DNA of 64,000 nucleotides from Burkholderiales bacterium RIFCSPHIGHO2_12_FULL_63_20. GTDB taxonomy: Bacteria; Pseudomonadota; Gammaproteobacteria; Burkholderiales; Burkholderiaceae_C. Where the stretch lies: the NCBI GenBank assembly GCA_001770775.1, contig MESA01000028.1, positions 1-64,000 on the forward strand. Direction: 5' to 3'. The notes below the pieces were generated by a model, which worked only from the letters and a program-made list of their open reading frames with translations, searched no databases and was not told where the DNA came from. The first letter of the stretch is position 1. The number at the start of each line of letters is the position of its first letter. Positions 17,184 to 27,116 of the stretch are shown in pieces. Made by a program: the position numbers and the translations under genes.

Positions 17184-19103
17184 ATGATTTCCATCCAATT
17201 GCCCGACGGCTCCAAGCGTGAATTTCCAGGCCCCGTGACCGTGGCCGAAGTGGCCGCGTCCATCGGTGCCGGTCTGGCCAAAGCCGCGCTGGCGGGTCGG
17301 GTCGGCCGGGGCGAAGCCGCCCGCCTGGTGGACACCAGCTACCGCATCGAGGCGGACGAGTCCCTGGCCATCGTCACCGAGAAGGATGCCGACGGTCTGG
17401 ACGTGATCCGTCACTCCACCGCCCACTTGCTGGCCTATGCCGTCAAGGAGCTGTTCCCCGAGGCGCAGGTCACCATCGGCCCCACCATCGAAGACGGCTT
17501 CTATTACGACTTCGCCTACAAGCGCCCCTTCACGCCCGAAGACCTGCAGGCCATCGAAAAGAAGATGGCCGAACTGGCTAAGAAGGACGAGAAGGTCGAG
17601 CGCAAGGTGCTGCCCCGTGACGAGGCGGTGAGCTATTTCAAGGGCCTGGGCGAGCACTACAAGGCCGAGATCATCGAAAGCATCCCGGCCGATCAGGACG
17701 TGTCGCTTTACAGCGAGGGCGCCTTCACCGACCTGTGCCGCGGCCCCCACGTGCCCAGCACTGGCAAGCTCAAGCACTTCAAGCTGATGAAGGTGGCTGG
17801 CGCCTACTGGCGTGGCGACCACCGCAACGAGCAGTTGCAGCGCGTGTACGGCACTGCCTGGACGACCAAGGAAGACCTCGCCCAGTACCTGCACCGCCTG
17901 GAAGAAGCCGAGAAGCGCGACCACCGCAAGCTGGGCCGCGAACTCGACCTGTTCCACATCGACGACCACGCACCCGGTGTCGTGTTCTGGCATCCCAAGG
18001 GCTGGACCGTCTGGCAGGCCGTGGAGCAGTACATGCGCCAGGTTTACCGCGACAACGGCTACCAGGAGGTCAAGGGCCCACAGATCATCGACAAGACCCT
18101 GTGGGAGAAGACCGGTCACTGGGACAAGTACCGCGACCACATGTTCACCACCGAGTCGGAAAAGCGCGACTACGCGCTCAAGCCGATGAACTGCCCCGGC
18201 CATATCCTGATCTTCAATCAGGGCATCAAGAGCTACCGCGACCTGCCAGTTCGCTACGGTGAGTTCGGCCAGTGCCACCGCAACGAGCCCTCGGGCGGCC
18301 TGCACGGCATCATGCGCGTGCGCGGCTTCACGCAGGACGACGGTCACGTCTTCTGTACCGAAGACCAGATCCTGCCTGAGTGCGTGGACTTCACGGCGCT
18401 GCTGCAAAAAGTCTACAAGGACTTCGGCTTCACCGACATCATCTACAAGGTCGCCACGCGCCCTGAGGCCCGCATTGGCTCGGACGAAGTCTGGGACAAG
18501 GCCGAGCAGGCGCTGATGGAAAGCTTGCGCGCCACGGGCAGTGAGTTCACCATCGCGGTGGGCGATGGCGCTTTCTACGGCCCCAAGATTGAGTACACGC
18601 TGAAGGACGCGCTGGGCCGCCACTGGCAGTGCGGCACCATCCAGGTCGACTTCTCCATGCCGCAGCGCCTGAACGCGGAATACGTGGCCGACACCAGCGA
18701 GCGCAAGCACCCGGTCATGCTGCACCGCGCCATCCTCGGCTCGCTCGAGCGCTTCATCGGCATCCTGATCGAGCAGCACGCCGGGGCCTTGCCCGTGTGG
18801 CTGGCGCCCGAGCAGGTGGTGGTGCTCAACATCACCGATGCACAGGCTGATTACGCGCAAGAGATTGCCAAAACGCTGCAGAAGCAGGGCTTGCGCGTTC
18901 AGTTGGATTTGCGCAACGAGAAGATCACGTATAAAATCCGCGAGCACTCGATGCAGAAGGTGCCGTACTTTATCGTTGTCGGTGACAAGGAGAAGGCTGA
19001 CGGCACCATCGCCGTGCGCGCCCGGGGTAACCAGAACCTCGGTGTGATGTCACTCGACGACTTCTCCCAGAAGATCTCTCAAGACATCGCCAGCAAGGCC
19101 TGA
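17184..19103 (+). CDS. thrS: Threonine--tRNA ligase
   Basis: ThrRS charges tRNA-Thr, a class II synthetase of 639 residues. It has an N-terminal TGS domain ([20 protein letters not shown]) and the editing domain with [16 protein letters not shown] and the later conserved [12 protein letters not shown]. The catalytic core shows PMNCPGH (zinc Cys), [20 protein letters not shown] (motif 2) and [20 protein letters not shown] (motif 3). A C-terminal anticodon-binding domain follows. It is the first gene of the thrS-infC-rpmI-rplT operon and lies behind a Thr-rich leader and attenuator. E. coli thrS is instead controlled by translational autoregulation. Confidence 0.98.
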   Translation: MISIQLPDGSKREFPGPVTVAEVAASIGAGLAKAALAGRVGRGEAARLVDTSYRIEADESLAIVTEKDADGLDVIRHSTAHLLAYAVKELFPEAQVTIGPTIEDGFYYDFAYKRPFTPEDLQAIEKKMAELAKKDEKVERKVLPRDEAVSYFKGLGEHYKAEIIESIPADQDVSLYSEGAFTDLCRGPHVPSTGKLKHFKLMKVAGAYWRGDHRNEQLQRVYGTAWTTKEDLAQYLHRLEEAEKRDHRKLGRELDLFHIDDHAPGVVFWHPKGWTVWQAVEQYMRQVYRDNGYQEVKGPQIIDKTLWEKTGHWDKYRDHMFTTESEKRDYALKPMNCPGHILIFNQGIKSYRDLPVRYGEFGQCHRNEPSGGLHGIMRVRGFTQDDGHVFCTEDQILPECVDFTALLQKVYKDFGFTDIIYKVATRPEARIGSDEVWDKAEQALMESLRATGSEFTIAVGDGAFYGPKIEYTLKDALGRHWQCGTIQVDFSMPQRLNAEYVADTSERKHPVMLHRAILGSLERFIGILIEQHAGALPVWLAPEQVVVLNITDAQADYAQEIAKTLQKQGLRVQLDLRNEKITYKIREHSMQKVPYFIVVGDKEKADGTIAVRARGNQNLGVMSLDDFSQKISQDIASKA

Positions 19104-19219
19104 GGTGGGGCTGCGCTTTGTCCATGTGGATGAGGCGCAGACTTGCCGGGTTTGCCTGGGTGCGTGATCAAGGTTAACCGGTGCAGGCGTCCAGAGCCTG
19201 TGGCCAAAAGGAATTCAAC

Positions 19220-19768
19220 ATCGCTAACTTCTTTGACCGCCGTACGCGCAATGACGAGCGCAAGCATCGGCTCAATCGTGAAATCATGGCTCCCGAAGTC
19301 CGCCTGACAGGCGTTGAGAACGAGCCCCTTGGTATCGTCAGTGTCCAGGAAGCCTTGCGGATGGCCGCCGAGCTTGACGTGGATCTGGTGGAAATCTCTG
19401 CCACGGCTGAACCGCCGGTCTGTCGTTTGATGGACTATGGCAAGTTCAAGTACCAAGAGCAGAAGAAGGCTCACGATGCCAAGCTGAAGCAAAAGGTCAT
19501 TGAGGTCAAGGAAGTCAAGTTCCGCCCTGGTACGGATGAAGGCGACTACCAGATCAAGCTGCGCAACCTGCGCCGCTTCCTGGAAGAAGGCGACAAGGGC
19601 AAAGTCACCCTGCGCTTCCGTGGTCGTGAAATCACCCACCAGGAAATCGGGATGCGTTTGCTGGAGCGTGTTCGCGACGATCTGACCGATGTGTCAGTGG
19701 TCGAGAACATGCCCAAACTGGAAGGGCGCCAGATGATCATGGTGCTCGGCCCGAAGAAGAAGAAATAA
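19220..19768 (+). CDS. infC: Translation initiation factor IF-3, probable ATC start
   Basis: IF-3 binds the 30S subunit and checks start-codon choice. The frame contains IF-3 signatures: [58 protein letters not shown] and the C-terminal [17 protein letters not shown]. No ATG lies at the expected N terminus. The ATC codon at 19220 follows AAAAGGA at a good distance and gives 182 residues starting [14 protein letters not shown]. Rare ATT/ATC starts are the known basis of infC autoregulation. The track start at 19181 (GTG) would add 13 residues not expected in the family. Confidence 0.93.
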   Translation: MANFFDRRTRNDERKHRLNREIMAPEVRLTGVENEPLGIVSVQEALRMAAELDVDLVEISATAEPPVCRLMDYGKFKYQEQKKAHDAKLKQKVIEVKEVKFRPGTDEGDYQIKLRNLRRFLEEGDKGKVTLRFRGREITHQEIGMRLLERVRDDLTDVSVVENMPKLEGRQMIMVLGPKKKK

Positions 19769-19819
19769 TCACCCGGCTTCGGCCGTGTGATTTGCCAAGG
19801 TGGCGGTTTGGTCGCCACC
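19767..19819 (+). promoter_or_regulatory. Two hairpins in the infC-rpmI spacer
   Basis: AATCAC...GTGATT (19767-19792, overlapping the infC stop codon) and GGTGGCG-loop-CGCCACC (19799-19819) lie upstream of rpmI. In other bacteria this spacer holds the ribosomal protein L20 autoregulatory site. Whether this one does is inference. Confidence 0.35.
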
Positions 19820-19907
19820 ACCATTGGCTCAAAGTGCCTGCAGGCCATCAAGACACGGAAGTGGTATTTCGTGGCGCCTGGCAGGAACAACTTAAAAGGA
19901 GCAGAAC

Positions 19908-20111
19908 ATGCCCAAAATGAAGACCAAGAGCAGTGCGAAGAAGCGTTTTCGCGTTCGCCCGGGTGGTACCGTCAAGCGCGGTCAAGCCTTCAAGCGCCAC
20001 ATCCTGACCAAGAAGACCACGAAGAACAAGCGCCAGCTCCGCGGCGCCGTCAGCGTGCACGAAACCAACATGGGTTCCATCGCTCAGATGTTGCCCATGG
20101 CCGGTCTCTGA
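19908..20111 (+). CDS. rpmI: Large ribosomal subunit protein bL35
   Basis: A 67-residue basic ribosomal protein with the typical start [16 protein letters not shown] and end [10 protein letters not shown]. It is preceded by an AAAAGGAG ribosome site and lies between infC and rplT, the standard order. It is a structural component of the 50S subunit. Confidence 0.97.
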   Translation: MPKMKTKSSAKKRFRVRPGGTVKRGQAFKRHILTKKTTKNKRQLRGAVSVHETNMGSIAQMLPMAGL

Positions 20112-20148
20112 TCTTTTTGTCCTGATTCATCGCTGAAGGAGTTAATCC

Positions 20149-20508
20149 ATGCCTCGCGTCAAACGTGGTGTAACAGCCCGCGCTCGTCATAAGAAAGTTC
20201 TCGCCCTGGCCAAGGGTTTCCGTGGTCGCCGCAAGAACGTGTTCCGCATCGCCAAACAGGCTGTCATGAAGGCTGGGCAGTATGCCTACCGCGACCGCCG
20301 TGCCAAGAAGCGTGAGTTCCGCCGTCTGTGGATCGCACGTATCAACGCCGGTAGCCGTGCTTTGGGCCTGACCTACAGCAAGTTCATCGCTGGCATCAAG
20401 AAGGCATCGATCGAGATCGACCGCAAGGTGCTGGCCGACATGGCCGTCAACGACCCGGCAGCTTTTGCCAGCATCGTTGAAAAGGCCAAGGCTCAACTGG
20501 CTGCTTGA
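20149..20508 (+). CDS. rplT: Large ribosomal subunit protein bL20
   Basis: A 119-residue protein needed for early 50S assembly and, in E. coli, a translational repressor of rpmI-rplT. It begins [20 protein letters not shown] and carries the conserved [20 protein letters not shown] and [25 protein letters not shown] ribosome site precedes it. A terminator follows before pheS. Confidence 0.98.
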   Translation: MPRVKRGVTARARHKKVLALAKGFRGRRKNVFRIAKQAVMKAGQYAYRDRRAKKREFRRLWIARINAGSRALGLTYSKFIAGIKKASIEIDRKVLADMAVNDPAAFASIVEKAKAQLAA

Positions 20509-20583
20509 TTTTCAAGCAATCAGCAAGATGCTGCGCCCGGCTGCATCGGTTCAGGGCAACCTGAGCGGGCAGGCGGGTGATTC

Positions 20584-20613
20584 AAAGGCCAACCGTGTGT
20601 TGGCCTTTTTTTT
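20584..20613 (+). terminator. Rho-independent terminator between rplT and pheS
   Basis: AAAGGCCAAC-CGTGT-GTTGGCCTTT plus T run, a 10-bp stem ending 12 bp before the pheS ATG. It divides the operon into a thrS-rplT part and a pheS part, or acts as a partial terminator. No Phe-codon-rich leader peptide lies ahead of it. Confidence 0.9.
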
Positions 20614-20625
20614 CGACACAAGACA

Positions 20626-21663
20626 ATGAACGATCTCGACGCACTGGTTCTGTCCGCCCAAGAGGCTTTCTCTGCCGCCACGACCCCGGCCGACCTGGAG
20701 AACGCCAAGGCGCGCTTCCTGGGCAAGTCTGGCAGCGTGACCGAGCTGCTCAAGGGCATGGGGGCACTCACTCCCGAAGAGAAGAAGACCCGTGGCGCCG
20801 CGATCAACCAGGCCAAGCAGCGGGTCGAGGCTGCGCTCACCGAGCGCCGTCAGGCCCTGTTGGATGCCGAACTGGCGCAGCAATTGCGCGCCGAGAGCTT
20901 GGACGTGACCCTGCCGGGTCGCCGTCGCGGTGAAGGCGGTCTGCACCCGGTTTCGCTGAGCATTGAGCGCATCGAAGGCATCTTCGGCTCGATGGGTTTT
21001 GCTGTGGCCGATGGACCGGAAATCGAGACCGACTGGTTCAACTTCACGGCCCTCAACACGCCGGAAGACCACCCTGCGCGCTCCATGCACGACACCTTTT
21101 ATGTGGACGGCGGTCACCTGCTGCGCACGCACACCAGCCCGATGCAGGTGCGCTACGCCGTGCAGCACGTCCAGCGTCACGCCCAGGCCATGGCCCAGGG
21201 CGAGCGCATGCCCGATCTGCGCGTGATCGCGCCGGGCCGCACCTACCGTGTGGACAGCGATGCCACGCACTCGCCCATGTTCCACCAGTGCGAAGGCCTG
21301 TGGATTGGCGAGAACGTCAGCTTCACCGACCTGAAGGCCATGTTGGGAGACTTCTTCAGCACCTTCTTCGAGACCGACGAGCTGGACATCCGCTTCCGTC
21401 CGTCCTTCTTCCCCTTCACCGAGCCTTCGGCCGAGGTGGACATCGCTTTCGCGTCGGGTCCGCTCAAGGGCCGCTGGCTGGAAGTGGGCGGGGCAGGGCA
21501 GGTGCACCCGAACGTGGTGCGCAATTACGGCCTGGACCCTGAGCACTACATCGGTTTCGCGTTCGGCCTGGGCCCGGATCGCCTGACCATGCTGCGCTAT
21601 GGCGTCAACGACCTGCGCCTGTTCTTCGAAGGCGATCTGCGCTTCCTGCAGCAGTTCCAGTGA
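20626..21663 (+). CDS. pheS: Phenylalanine--tRNA ligase alpha subunit
   Basis: The catalytic subunit of the alpha2-beta2 PheRS, 345 residues. An N-terminal coiled coil spans about 1-85. The class II core follows, with [39 protein letters not shown] (motif 1-2 region), [30 protein letters not shown] and the motif 3 region [18 protein letters not shown]. Its partner pheT lies about 1.1 kb downstream rather than adjacent, with an alcohol dehydrogenase gene in between. Confidence 0.98.
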   Translation: MNDLDALVLSAQEAFSAATTPADLENAKARFLGKSGSVTELLKGMGALTPEEKKTRGAAINQAKQRVEAALTERRQALLDAELAQQLRAESLDVTLPGRRRGEGGLHPVSLSIERIEGIFGSMGFAVADGPEIETDWFNFTALNTPEDHPARSMHDTFYVDGGHLLRTHTSPMQVRYAVQHVQRHAQAMAQGERMPDLRVIAPGRTYRVDSDATHSPMFHQCEGLWIGENVSFTDLKAMLGDFFSTFFETDELDIRFRPSFFPFTEPSAEVDIAFASGPLKGRWLEVGGAGQVHPNVVRNYGLDPEHYIGFAFGLGPDRLTMLRYGVNDLRLFFEGDLRFLQQFQ

Positions 21664-21673
21664 GGGACACGCC

Positions 21674-22705
21674 ATGAGTACCGCCACACCGATCCGAGCT
21701 TGGGCTGCGCAGGCCTTGAACCAGCCTGTGGTGCCGTTCTCTTACGACCCCGGTCCCTTGGGGGCGGAAGACGTCGAGATCCGCGTCGAGCATTGCGGCC
21801 TGTGTCACTCTGACCTGTCGGTGATCGACGGCGAATGGGGCCCGGCCGCCTATCCCGTCGTGGGTGGGCACGAGGTCATCGGCACCGTGGTGGCTCTGGG
21901 TACCCAGGCGCGTGGCCTGAAGTTGGGCCAGCGTGTGGGTCTGGGCTGGATGAGTGGCAGTTGCATGGCCTGTGCGTCTTGCCTGAGCGGGCAACCGCAG
22001 ATGTGCCGTGCCGGCGTGCCCACGATCATCGGGCACCACGGTGGCTTTGCCGAGCGCGTGCGTGCGCACTGGCTGTGGGTGGCGCCGATTCCCGAGGGGC
22101 TGGATCCGCAGGATGCCGGCCCGCTGCTGTGCGGCGGTGTGACGGTCTTTTCGCCTTTCCTGAATTTCGACATCAAGCCGACGCACCATGTGGGCGTGGT
22201 GGGCATCGGCGGCCTGGGTCACCTGGCCTTGCAGTTTGCTCGGGCATGGGGCTGCGAGGTCACGGCCTTCACGTCCAGCGATTCCAAGCGCGACGAAGCC
22301 TTGCAGATGGGCGCGCATCATGTGGTCTCCAGCGTGGATGCGGCTGCCATGAAGGCCCTGCGCGGTCGCCTCGATATGGTGCTGGTCACCGTGAACGTGA
22401 TGCTCAACTGGAAAGCCTTGATGAGCACGCTGGCGCCCAATGGCCGCCTGCACCTGGTGGGCGTGCTGCCTCAGCCCATGGAGGTCGAGGCCGGCCCGCT
22501 GATCGGTGGCCAGCGCAGTGTGTCGGGCTCGCCCACGGGGTCGCGCCAGGACATCGACACCATGCTGGCGTTCGCGGCCCGCCATGGCATCAAGCCGCAA
22601 ACCGAACATTTTCCGATGAGCCGCCTCAACGATGCGCTGGATCACCTGCGCGCAGGCAAGGCTCGATACCGTGTGGTGCTGGACGCGGATTTCGAGCAGG
22701 CCTGA
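21674..22705 (+). CDS. Zinc-dependent alcohol dehydrogenase of the NADP cinnamyl-alcohol type
   Basis: A medium-chain dehydrogenase of 343 residues, starting at the ATG at 21674 (MSTATPIRAWAAQAL), 10 bp after the pheS stop. Catalytic zinc ligands are in EHCGLCHSDLSVIDGEW (Cys) and GGHEVIG (His). The structural zinc cluster is in SGSCMACASCLSGQPQMC. The Rossmann motif is VGVVGIGGLGHLALQFA. This pattern is that of the YahK/AdhC aldehyde reductase group. It lies in the same direction as, and inside, the pheST operon, so it is probably co-transcribed with the synthetase. The substrate is unknown. Confidence 0.9.
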   Translation: MSTATPIRAWAAQALNQPVVPFSYDPGPLGAEDVEIRVEHCGLCHSDLSVIDGEWGPAAYPVVGGHEVIGTVVALGTQARGLKLGQRVGLGWMSGSCMACASCLSGQPQMCRAGVPTIIGHHGGFAERVRAHWLWVAPIPEGLDPQDAGPLLCGGVTVFSPFLNFDIKPTHHVGVVGIGGLGHLALQFARAWGCEVTAFTSSDSKRDEALQMGAHHVVSSVDAAAMKALRGRLDMVLVTVNVMLNWKALMSTLAPNGRLHLVGVLPQPMEVEAGPLIGGQRSVSGSPTGSRQDIDTMLAFAARHGIKPQTEHFPMSRLNDALDHLRAGKARYRVVLDADFEQA

Positions 22706-22774
22706 GCCCGCTCTTCGTGACCCTTCCTCACCCTCGCACGGTTCACTGAACACAGATACCCAAGGATCCCTGAC

Positions 22775-25204
22775 ATGCAATTCCCCGAGTCCTGGCTGCG
22801 CAGTTTCTGCAACCCCGACCTGAGCACCCAGCAACTGGCTGACCTGCTGACCATGGCCGGTCTGGAAGTGGAAGAGCTGCAACCCGTGGCCCCGGCATTC
22901 ACGGGTGTGGTGGTGGCGCAGGTGCTGGAAGTGGCCAAGCACCCGGATGCCGACCGCCTGAACGTGTGCAAGGTGGACGCGGGCACCGGCGAGGTGCTGC
23001 AGATCGTTTGCGGTGCCCCCAATGTGCGCCCGGGCATCAAGATTCCGTGTGCCACGGTGGGGGCCGAACTGCCTCCGGGCGCCGATGGCAAGGTCTTCAA
23101 GATCAAGCTGGGCAAGCTGCGCGGGGTCGAGAGCCAGGGCATGCTGTGCTCTGCCCGTGAACTGGGCGTCTCGGAAGAGTCCAACGGCCTGCACATCCTG
23201 GCCGAGGACGCGCCCATCGGCGTGAACATCCGTGAGCACCTCAAGCTTGACGACACCCTGTTCACCCTCAAGCTCACCCCCAATCTGGCACATTGCCTGA
23301 GCGTGGCCGGCATCGCCCGCGAGGTCTCGGCCTTGACCGGTGCGCCGCTGACCCTGCCGAGCATCGAGTCGGTTAAGCCGGGTGTCGATGCGGCGCTGAA
23401 GGTCACCGTGCAGGCGCCCGAGCTGTGTGGTCGCTTTGCCGGCCGCGTCATCCAGGGCGTCAATCCGCAGGCGGCGACGCCTGATTGGATGGTCGAACGC
23501 CTGGCGCGTTGCGGCCAGCGTCCTGTGTCGGCGCTGGTCGACATCTCCAACTACGTGATGTTCGAGCTAGGTCAGCCTTCGCACGTGTTCGACCTGGACA
23601 AGATCCAGGGCGAGTTGCAGGTGCGCTGGGCGCAGCCTGGTGAAACGCTCAAGCTGCTCAACGGCAACACCGTGACCCTGGACGAACAGGTCGGCGTGAT
23701 CGCTGCGGGCGCCCAGGTCGAGTCACTGGCCGGCATCATGGGCGGGGACGAGACCGCCGTGGGTGACGACACCCGCAACGTCTACCTGGAAGCCGCCTTC
23801 TGGTGGCCCAAGGCGATTGCCGGGCGTGCCCGCCGATACAACTTCTCGACCGATGCGTCGCACCGGTTCGAGCGGGGCGTGGACCCGGCGCCTACCGTGC
23901 AGTATCTCGAGCGAATCACCCAGCTGATCCTCGACATCTGCGGTGGCCAGGCCGGTGCGGTGGATGATCAGGTGGTCAAGGCAGTCGAGCGCAAGCCGGT
24001 GACCTTGCGACTGTCGCGTGCGCAGCGTGTGATCGGCATGCCGGTCACGCTGACCGAGTGCCAGACCGTGCTCCATCGCCTGGGCCTGCCTTACAGCACG
24101 GTCGCGCGCGGTGGGGACACCGACCTCATCGTGACGCCGCCGAGCTGGCGCTTCGACCTGCAGATCGAGGAAGACCTGATCGAAGAAGTGGTGCGCGTGA
24201 TCGGCTTTGACAAGCTGCCCAAGCGTGCGCCTCTGGCTCCCGTGACCCCCTTGGTGCTGCCGGAAGCGCGTCGCAGCCTGCACACGGTCCGTCATGAGGT
24301 CGCCGCGCGCGGCTACCAGGAAGTCATCACCTTCAGTTTCGTGGAAGAGCGCTGGGAAGCAGATTTTGCCGGCAACACCCAACCCATCCGCGTGCTCAAC
24401 CCGATTGCCAGCCCATTGTCCGTGATGCGCTCGACGCTGATTGGCAGCCTGGTCGAGGTGCTCAAGACCAACCTGTCGCGCAAGGCCGAGCGCGTGCGCC
24501 TGTTTGAAGTGGGCCGCGTGTTCAAGCGCGACGCGACGGTGCCCGACAGCAACCTGACTGTGGCCGGCTTTGACCAACCCGTGCGGGTGAGCGGTCTGGC
24601 CTACGGCCCCGCCGATGCCCTGCAGTGGGGTGCCGCGGCGCGCAACGTCGATTTCTTCGATGTGAAGGGTGATGTCGAGGCGCTGCTGGCGCCGCGTCAG
24701 GCCATGTTTGTCGCGGCCGAACATCCTGCCTTCCACCCGGGTCGTTGTGCCCAGGTGCTGGTGGCAGGGCAGCCGGTGGGTTTCGTGGGTGAACTGCACC
24801 CGAAGTGGCGTCAGGCCTACGACCTGCCTTTGGCGCCGGTGCTGTTTGAATTGGATGCCAGCGTGCTGAGTCAGCGTGTGGTGCCGGCCTTCCAGTCGGT
24901 GCCGCGCATGCAGTCGGTGTACCGTGATCTGGCCCTGGTGGTCAGCGACACCACGGCCCACGATGCCGTGATTGGTGCCATCACACAGGCCGCGACCGAT
25001 GGCCTGGTGCGTGGCGCGCGCCTGTTCGACATTTACAAGCCCAAGACCCCGGTGGCGGGCATGGCCGAGCAAGAGCGCAGCCTGGCCGTGAGGGTGGAGT
25101 TGCGTGACGACGAGCAGACCTTGACCGACGAACGCATCGACGCGGCCATGCAGGCGGTGTTGGCGGCGGTGGGCTCGGCAGTGGGTGCGCGCGTTCGCGC
25201 TTGA
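22775..25204 (+). CDS. pheT: Phenylalanine--tRNA ligase beta subunit
   Basis: The beta subunit of PheRS, 809 residues, handling editing and tRNA binding. It starts [17 protein letters not shown]. It contains the tRNA-binding EMAP-like domain ([20 protein letters not shown]), the B3/B4 editing domain ([20 protein letters not shown]), the B5 domain and the C-terminal anticodon-binding FDX-ACB domain ([17 protein letters not shown]). The length is normal. The stop overlaps the region where ihfA begins, as usual in this operon. Confidence 0.98.
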   Translation: MQFPESWLRSFCNPDLSTQQLADLLTMAGLEVEELQPVAPAFTGVVVAQVLEVAKHPDADRLNVCKVDAGTGEVLQIVCGAPNVRPGIKIPCATVGAELPPGADGKVFKIKLGKLRGVESQGMLCSARELGVSEESNGLHILAEDAPIGVNIREHLKLDDTLFTLKLTPNLAHCLSVAGIAREVSALTGAPLTLPSIESVKPGVDAALKVTVQAPELCGRFAGRVIQGVNPQAATPDWMVERLARCGQRPVSALVDISNYVMFELGQPSHVFDLDKIQGELQVRWAQPGETLKLLNGNTVTLDEQVGVIAAGAQVESLAGIMGGDETAVGDDTRNVYLEAAFWWPKAIAGRARRYNFSTDASHRFERGVDPAPTVQYLERITQLILDICGGQAGAVDDQVVKAVERKPVTLRLSRAQRVIGMPVTLTECQTVLHRLGLPYSTVARGGDTDLIVTPPSWRFDLQIEEDLIEEVVRVIGFDKLPKRAPLAPVTPLVLPEARRSLHTVRHEVAARGYQEVITFSFVEERWEADFAGNTQPIRVLNPIASPLSVMRSTLIGSLVEVLKTNLSRKAERVRLFEVGRVFKRDATVPDSNLTVAGFDQPVRVSGLAYGPADALQWGAAARNVDFFDVKGDVEALLAPRQAMFVAAEHPAFHPGRCAQVLVAGQPVGFVGELHPKWRQAYDLPLAPVLFELDASVLSQRVVPAFQSVPRMQSVYRDLALVVSDTTAHDAVIGAITQAATDGLVRGARLFDIYKPKTPVAGMAEQERSLAVRVELRDDEQTLTDERIDAAMQAVLAAVGSAVGARVRA

Positions 25205-25224
25205 GGCCGGGGAGGGCCGTGGAC

Positions 25225-25584
25225 ATGAATGACAAGATCAGCGACCTGACCGTGCTGCTGCCGACCATTGAAACGCCCACGCTGACCAAGGCCGAGCTGT
25301 CGGAGATGCTCTTTGACAGGCTGGGGCTCAACAAGCGTGAGTCCAAGGACATGGTCGAGGCCTTCTTCGAGTCGGTGCAAGGCGCCCTGGTTGAAGGGCA
25401 GGATGTGAAGTTGTCGGGTTTTGGCAACTTTCAGATCCGCCGCAAGGCCCCTCGCCCAGGGCGCAATCCGCGTACGGGCGAGGTCATTCCCATCAAGGCC
25501 CGCAACGTCGTGACCTTCCATGCGAGCCAGAAGCTCAAGGGCATGGTGCAGGGTGACGTTCCTTCGGACGACGACTTGGAGTAA
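25225..25584 (+). CDS. ihfA: Integration host factor alpha subunit
   Basis: IHF-alpha pairs with IHF-beta to bend DNA, and serves sigma-54 promoters and site-specific recombination. I choose the ATG at 25225, which follows GGGGAGGG with good spacing (119 residues), over the TTG at 25201 in the track. The HU/IHF core is clear: [40 protein letters not shown] with the DNA-intercalating arm [10 protein letters not shown], and [14 protein letters not shown]. The N-terminal extension of about 20 residues is slightly longer than in E. coli. Confidence 0.96.
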   Translation: MNDKISDLTVLLPTIETPTLTKAELSEMLFDRLGLNKRESKDMVEAFFESVQGALVEGQDVKLSGFGNFQIRRKAPRPGRNPRTGEVIPIKARNVVTFHASQKLKGMVQGDVPSDDDLE

Positions 25585-25645
25585 AGTCTGAAGCCTTTGC
25601 CCGCTGTAGATGATGCGGGCAAAGTTCTTCATGCTTTAGGGACAC

Positions 25646-26191
25646 ATGGACCGCGTCGACAGCGCTTTGCCGCCCATTCCTGCCAAACGCTACTTCACCA
25701 TCGGTGAGGTGAGCGAGTTGTGTCTGGTCAAGCCCTATGTGCTGCGGTACTGGGAGCAGGAGTTCGTCCAGCTCAAGCCGATGAAGCGCCGGGGCAACCG
25801 CCGCTACTACCAGCACCATGAGGTCTTGCTGATTCGCCGCATCCGCGAACTCTTGTACGAGCAGGGCTTCACGATCAGCGGCGCGCGCAATCAGCTGGCC
25901 GAGGGCGGCGCCCATCGGCACATCCACGAGTCAGTAGAAGAGGATCTGCCACTGGACCCCGCTCAGGCGACGTCACCCGTTGGTCTGCTGGCCCAGGCGG
26001 CGATGGCGGGCACTGCGTCGTCGCCGACGTGGAGTGGTGGGGCATCCAGCCGCGCCTTGCAGGCCAGTGTGTCAGCAACCGCGGGGGCGGCTTGGGGGGC
26101 TCCCGACCTGGCTGACATGCAGTCGCTAGATACACAGACGGTGATGGCTTTGCGCGAAGCCCTGGTGTCGATCCGCGATTTGTTGGCTTGA
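25646..26191 (+). CDS. MerR-family transcriptional regulator downstream of ihfA
   Basis: A 181-residue protein. The N-terminal MerR-type winged helix ([41 protein letters not shown]) is followed by a variable Ala/Gly-rich region with no metal-binding cysteines. A MerR-like gene in this place, after ihfA and before tRNA-Pro, is common in betaproteobacteria and gammaproteobacteria. The target and effector are not known. Confidence 0.9.
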   Translation: MDRVDSALPPIPAKRYFTIGEVSELCLVKPYVLRYWEQEFVQLKPMKRRGNRRYYQHHEVLLIRRIRELLYEQGFTISGARNQLAEGGAHRHIHESVEEDLPLDPAQATSPVGLLAQAAMAGTASSPTWSGGASSRALQASVSATAGAAWGAPDLADMQSLDTQTVMALREALVSIRDLLA

Positions 26192-26251
26192 TGTAAAAAA
26201 GTTTGGCGGTCTTGCAAAACAGCAGGTTTCCATCATATAATTTAATTCTTG

Positions 26252-26329
<78 letters not shown>

Positions 26330-26340
26330 AGAAATAGCCG

Positions 26341-26369
26341 AAACCCGGTATCGAAAGATACCGGGTTTT
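26341..26369 (+). terminator. Rho-independent terminator after tRNA-Pro
   Basis: AAACCCGGTATC-GAAA-GATACCGGGTTTT, a 12-bp stem with a GAAA tetraloop starting 11 bp after the tRNA. Confidence 0.93.
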
Positions 26370-26434
26370 CTGCTTTCTGGGACCAAGGCAGGCTCACGCT
26401 AGTGAGAGCAGTCCTGAGCCAAGTGGGTCAAAGG

Positions 26435-27097
26435 TCAGTGGGTCAAGGGGACGAACACCACCGGCAGCACATCGCGCTCCACCAACTGACCGTCGGCGCC
26501 TTTCCTGATCAACCTCAGGCTCTGCCCGAAGCGACTATCGCCCACCGGCATCACGAGCACGCCACCGGGTTTGAGTTGCGCGATGAGGGCTGTGGGCACC
26601 TCATGGCTTGCAGCCGTCACGATGATGGCGTCATAAGGCGCATGCTCGGGCCAGCCTAGGCTGCCATCCCCGGTACGAACGCTGACGTTGTGATAACCCA
26701 GGCGCAGCAGCCGCTCTTTTGCCTCATCGGCCAGTGGGGTGACGACCTCGAGCGAATACACATGCTTGACGAGCCCCGACAAGACTGCCGCCTGGTAGCC
26801 TGACCCCGTGCCGATTTCCAGCACCACCTGATCAATTTGGGGCTCAATCAACTCGGTCATCAGGGCCACGATGTAGGGTTGCGAAATCGTCTGCCGGTGC
26901 CCGATGGGCAAGGGCACGTTCTGGTAGGCCGCGTCTTGAAGATGGACGGGCACAAAGGCATCGCGGGGCACCTGCCGCAAAGCCTGCATCAGGCGCCCGG
27001 ACAGCGACGCGCAACCTGTCAGGTTCTGCGTCTCGCGCACCTCGGCCTCGATTTCCTGGAGCAGGGCATCGTGGGCACGTTGATGGATGGTGCTCAA
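26435..27097 (-). CDS. pcm: Protein-L-isoaspartate O-methyltransferase
   Basis: Pcm methylates damaged isoaspartyl residues so that they can return to aspartate. The 220-residue protein shows the PIMT substrate loop PLPIGHRQTISQPYIVALMT and the SAM-binding motif VLEIGTGSGYQAAVLSGL, plus YDAIIVTAASHEVP. The start is a TTG at 27097 preceded by GGGGAGG; the first in-frame ATG (residue 37) is too far inside the domain. It is downstream of the MerR-type gene on the same strand, 19 bp away. Confidence 0.94.
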   Translation of the reverse strand: MSTIHQRAHDALLQEIEAEVRETQNLTGCASLSGRLMQALRQVPRDAFVPVHLQDAAYQNVPLPIGHRQTISQPYIVALMTELIEPQIDQVVLEIGTGSGYQAAVLSGLVKHVYSLEVVTPLADEAKERLLRLGYHNVSVRTGDGSLGWPEHAPYDAIIVTAASHEVPTALIAQLKPGGVLVMPVGDSRFGQSLRLIRKGADGQLVERDVLPVVFVPLTH

Positions 27098-27116
27098 GAT
27101 GCCTCCCCACGGTCAG

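Noticed and set aside
17130-18947. 605-codon minus-strand ORF opposite thrS
   Set aside because: Shadow of thrS caused by high GC and third-position bias; no ribosome site or family features.
20528-20629. A 33-codon ORF (ATG 20528) ending in an ATGA overlap with pheS and containing three Phe codons, as a possible Phe leader peptide
   Set aside because: Its Phe codons are the U tract of the terminator itself, it has no ribosome site, and a ribosome stalled there could not control the hairpin in the usual way.
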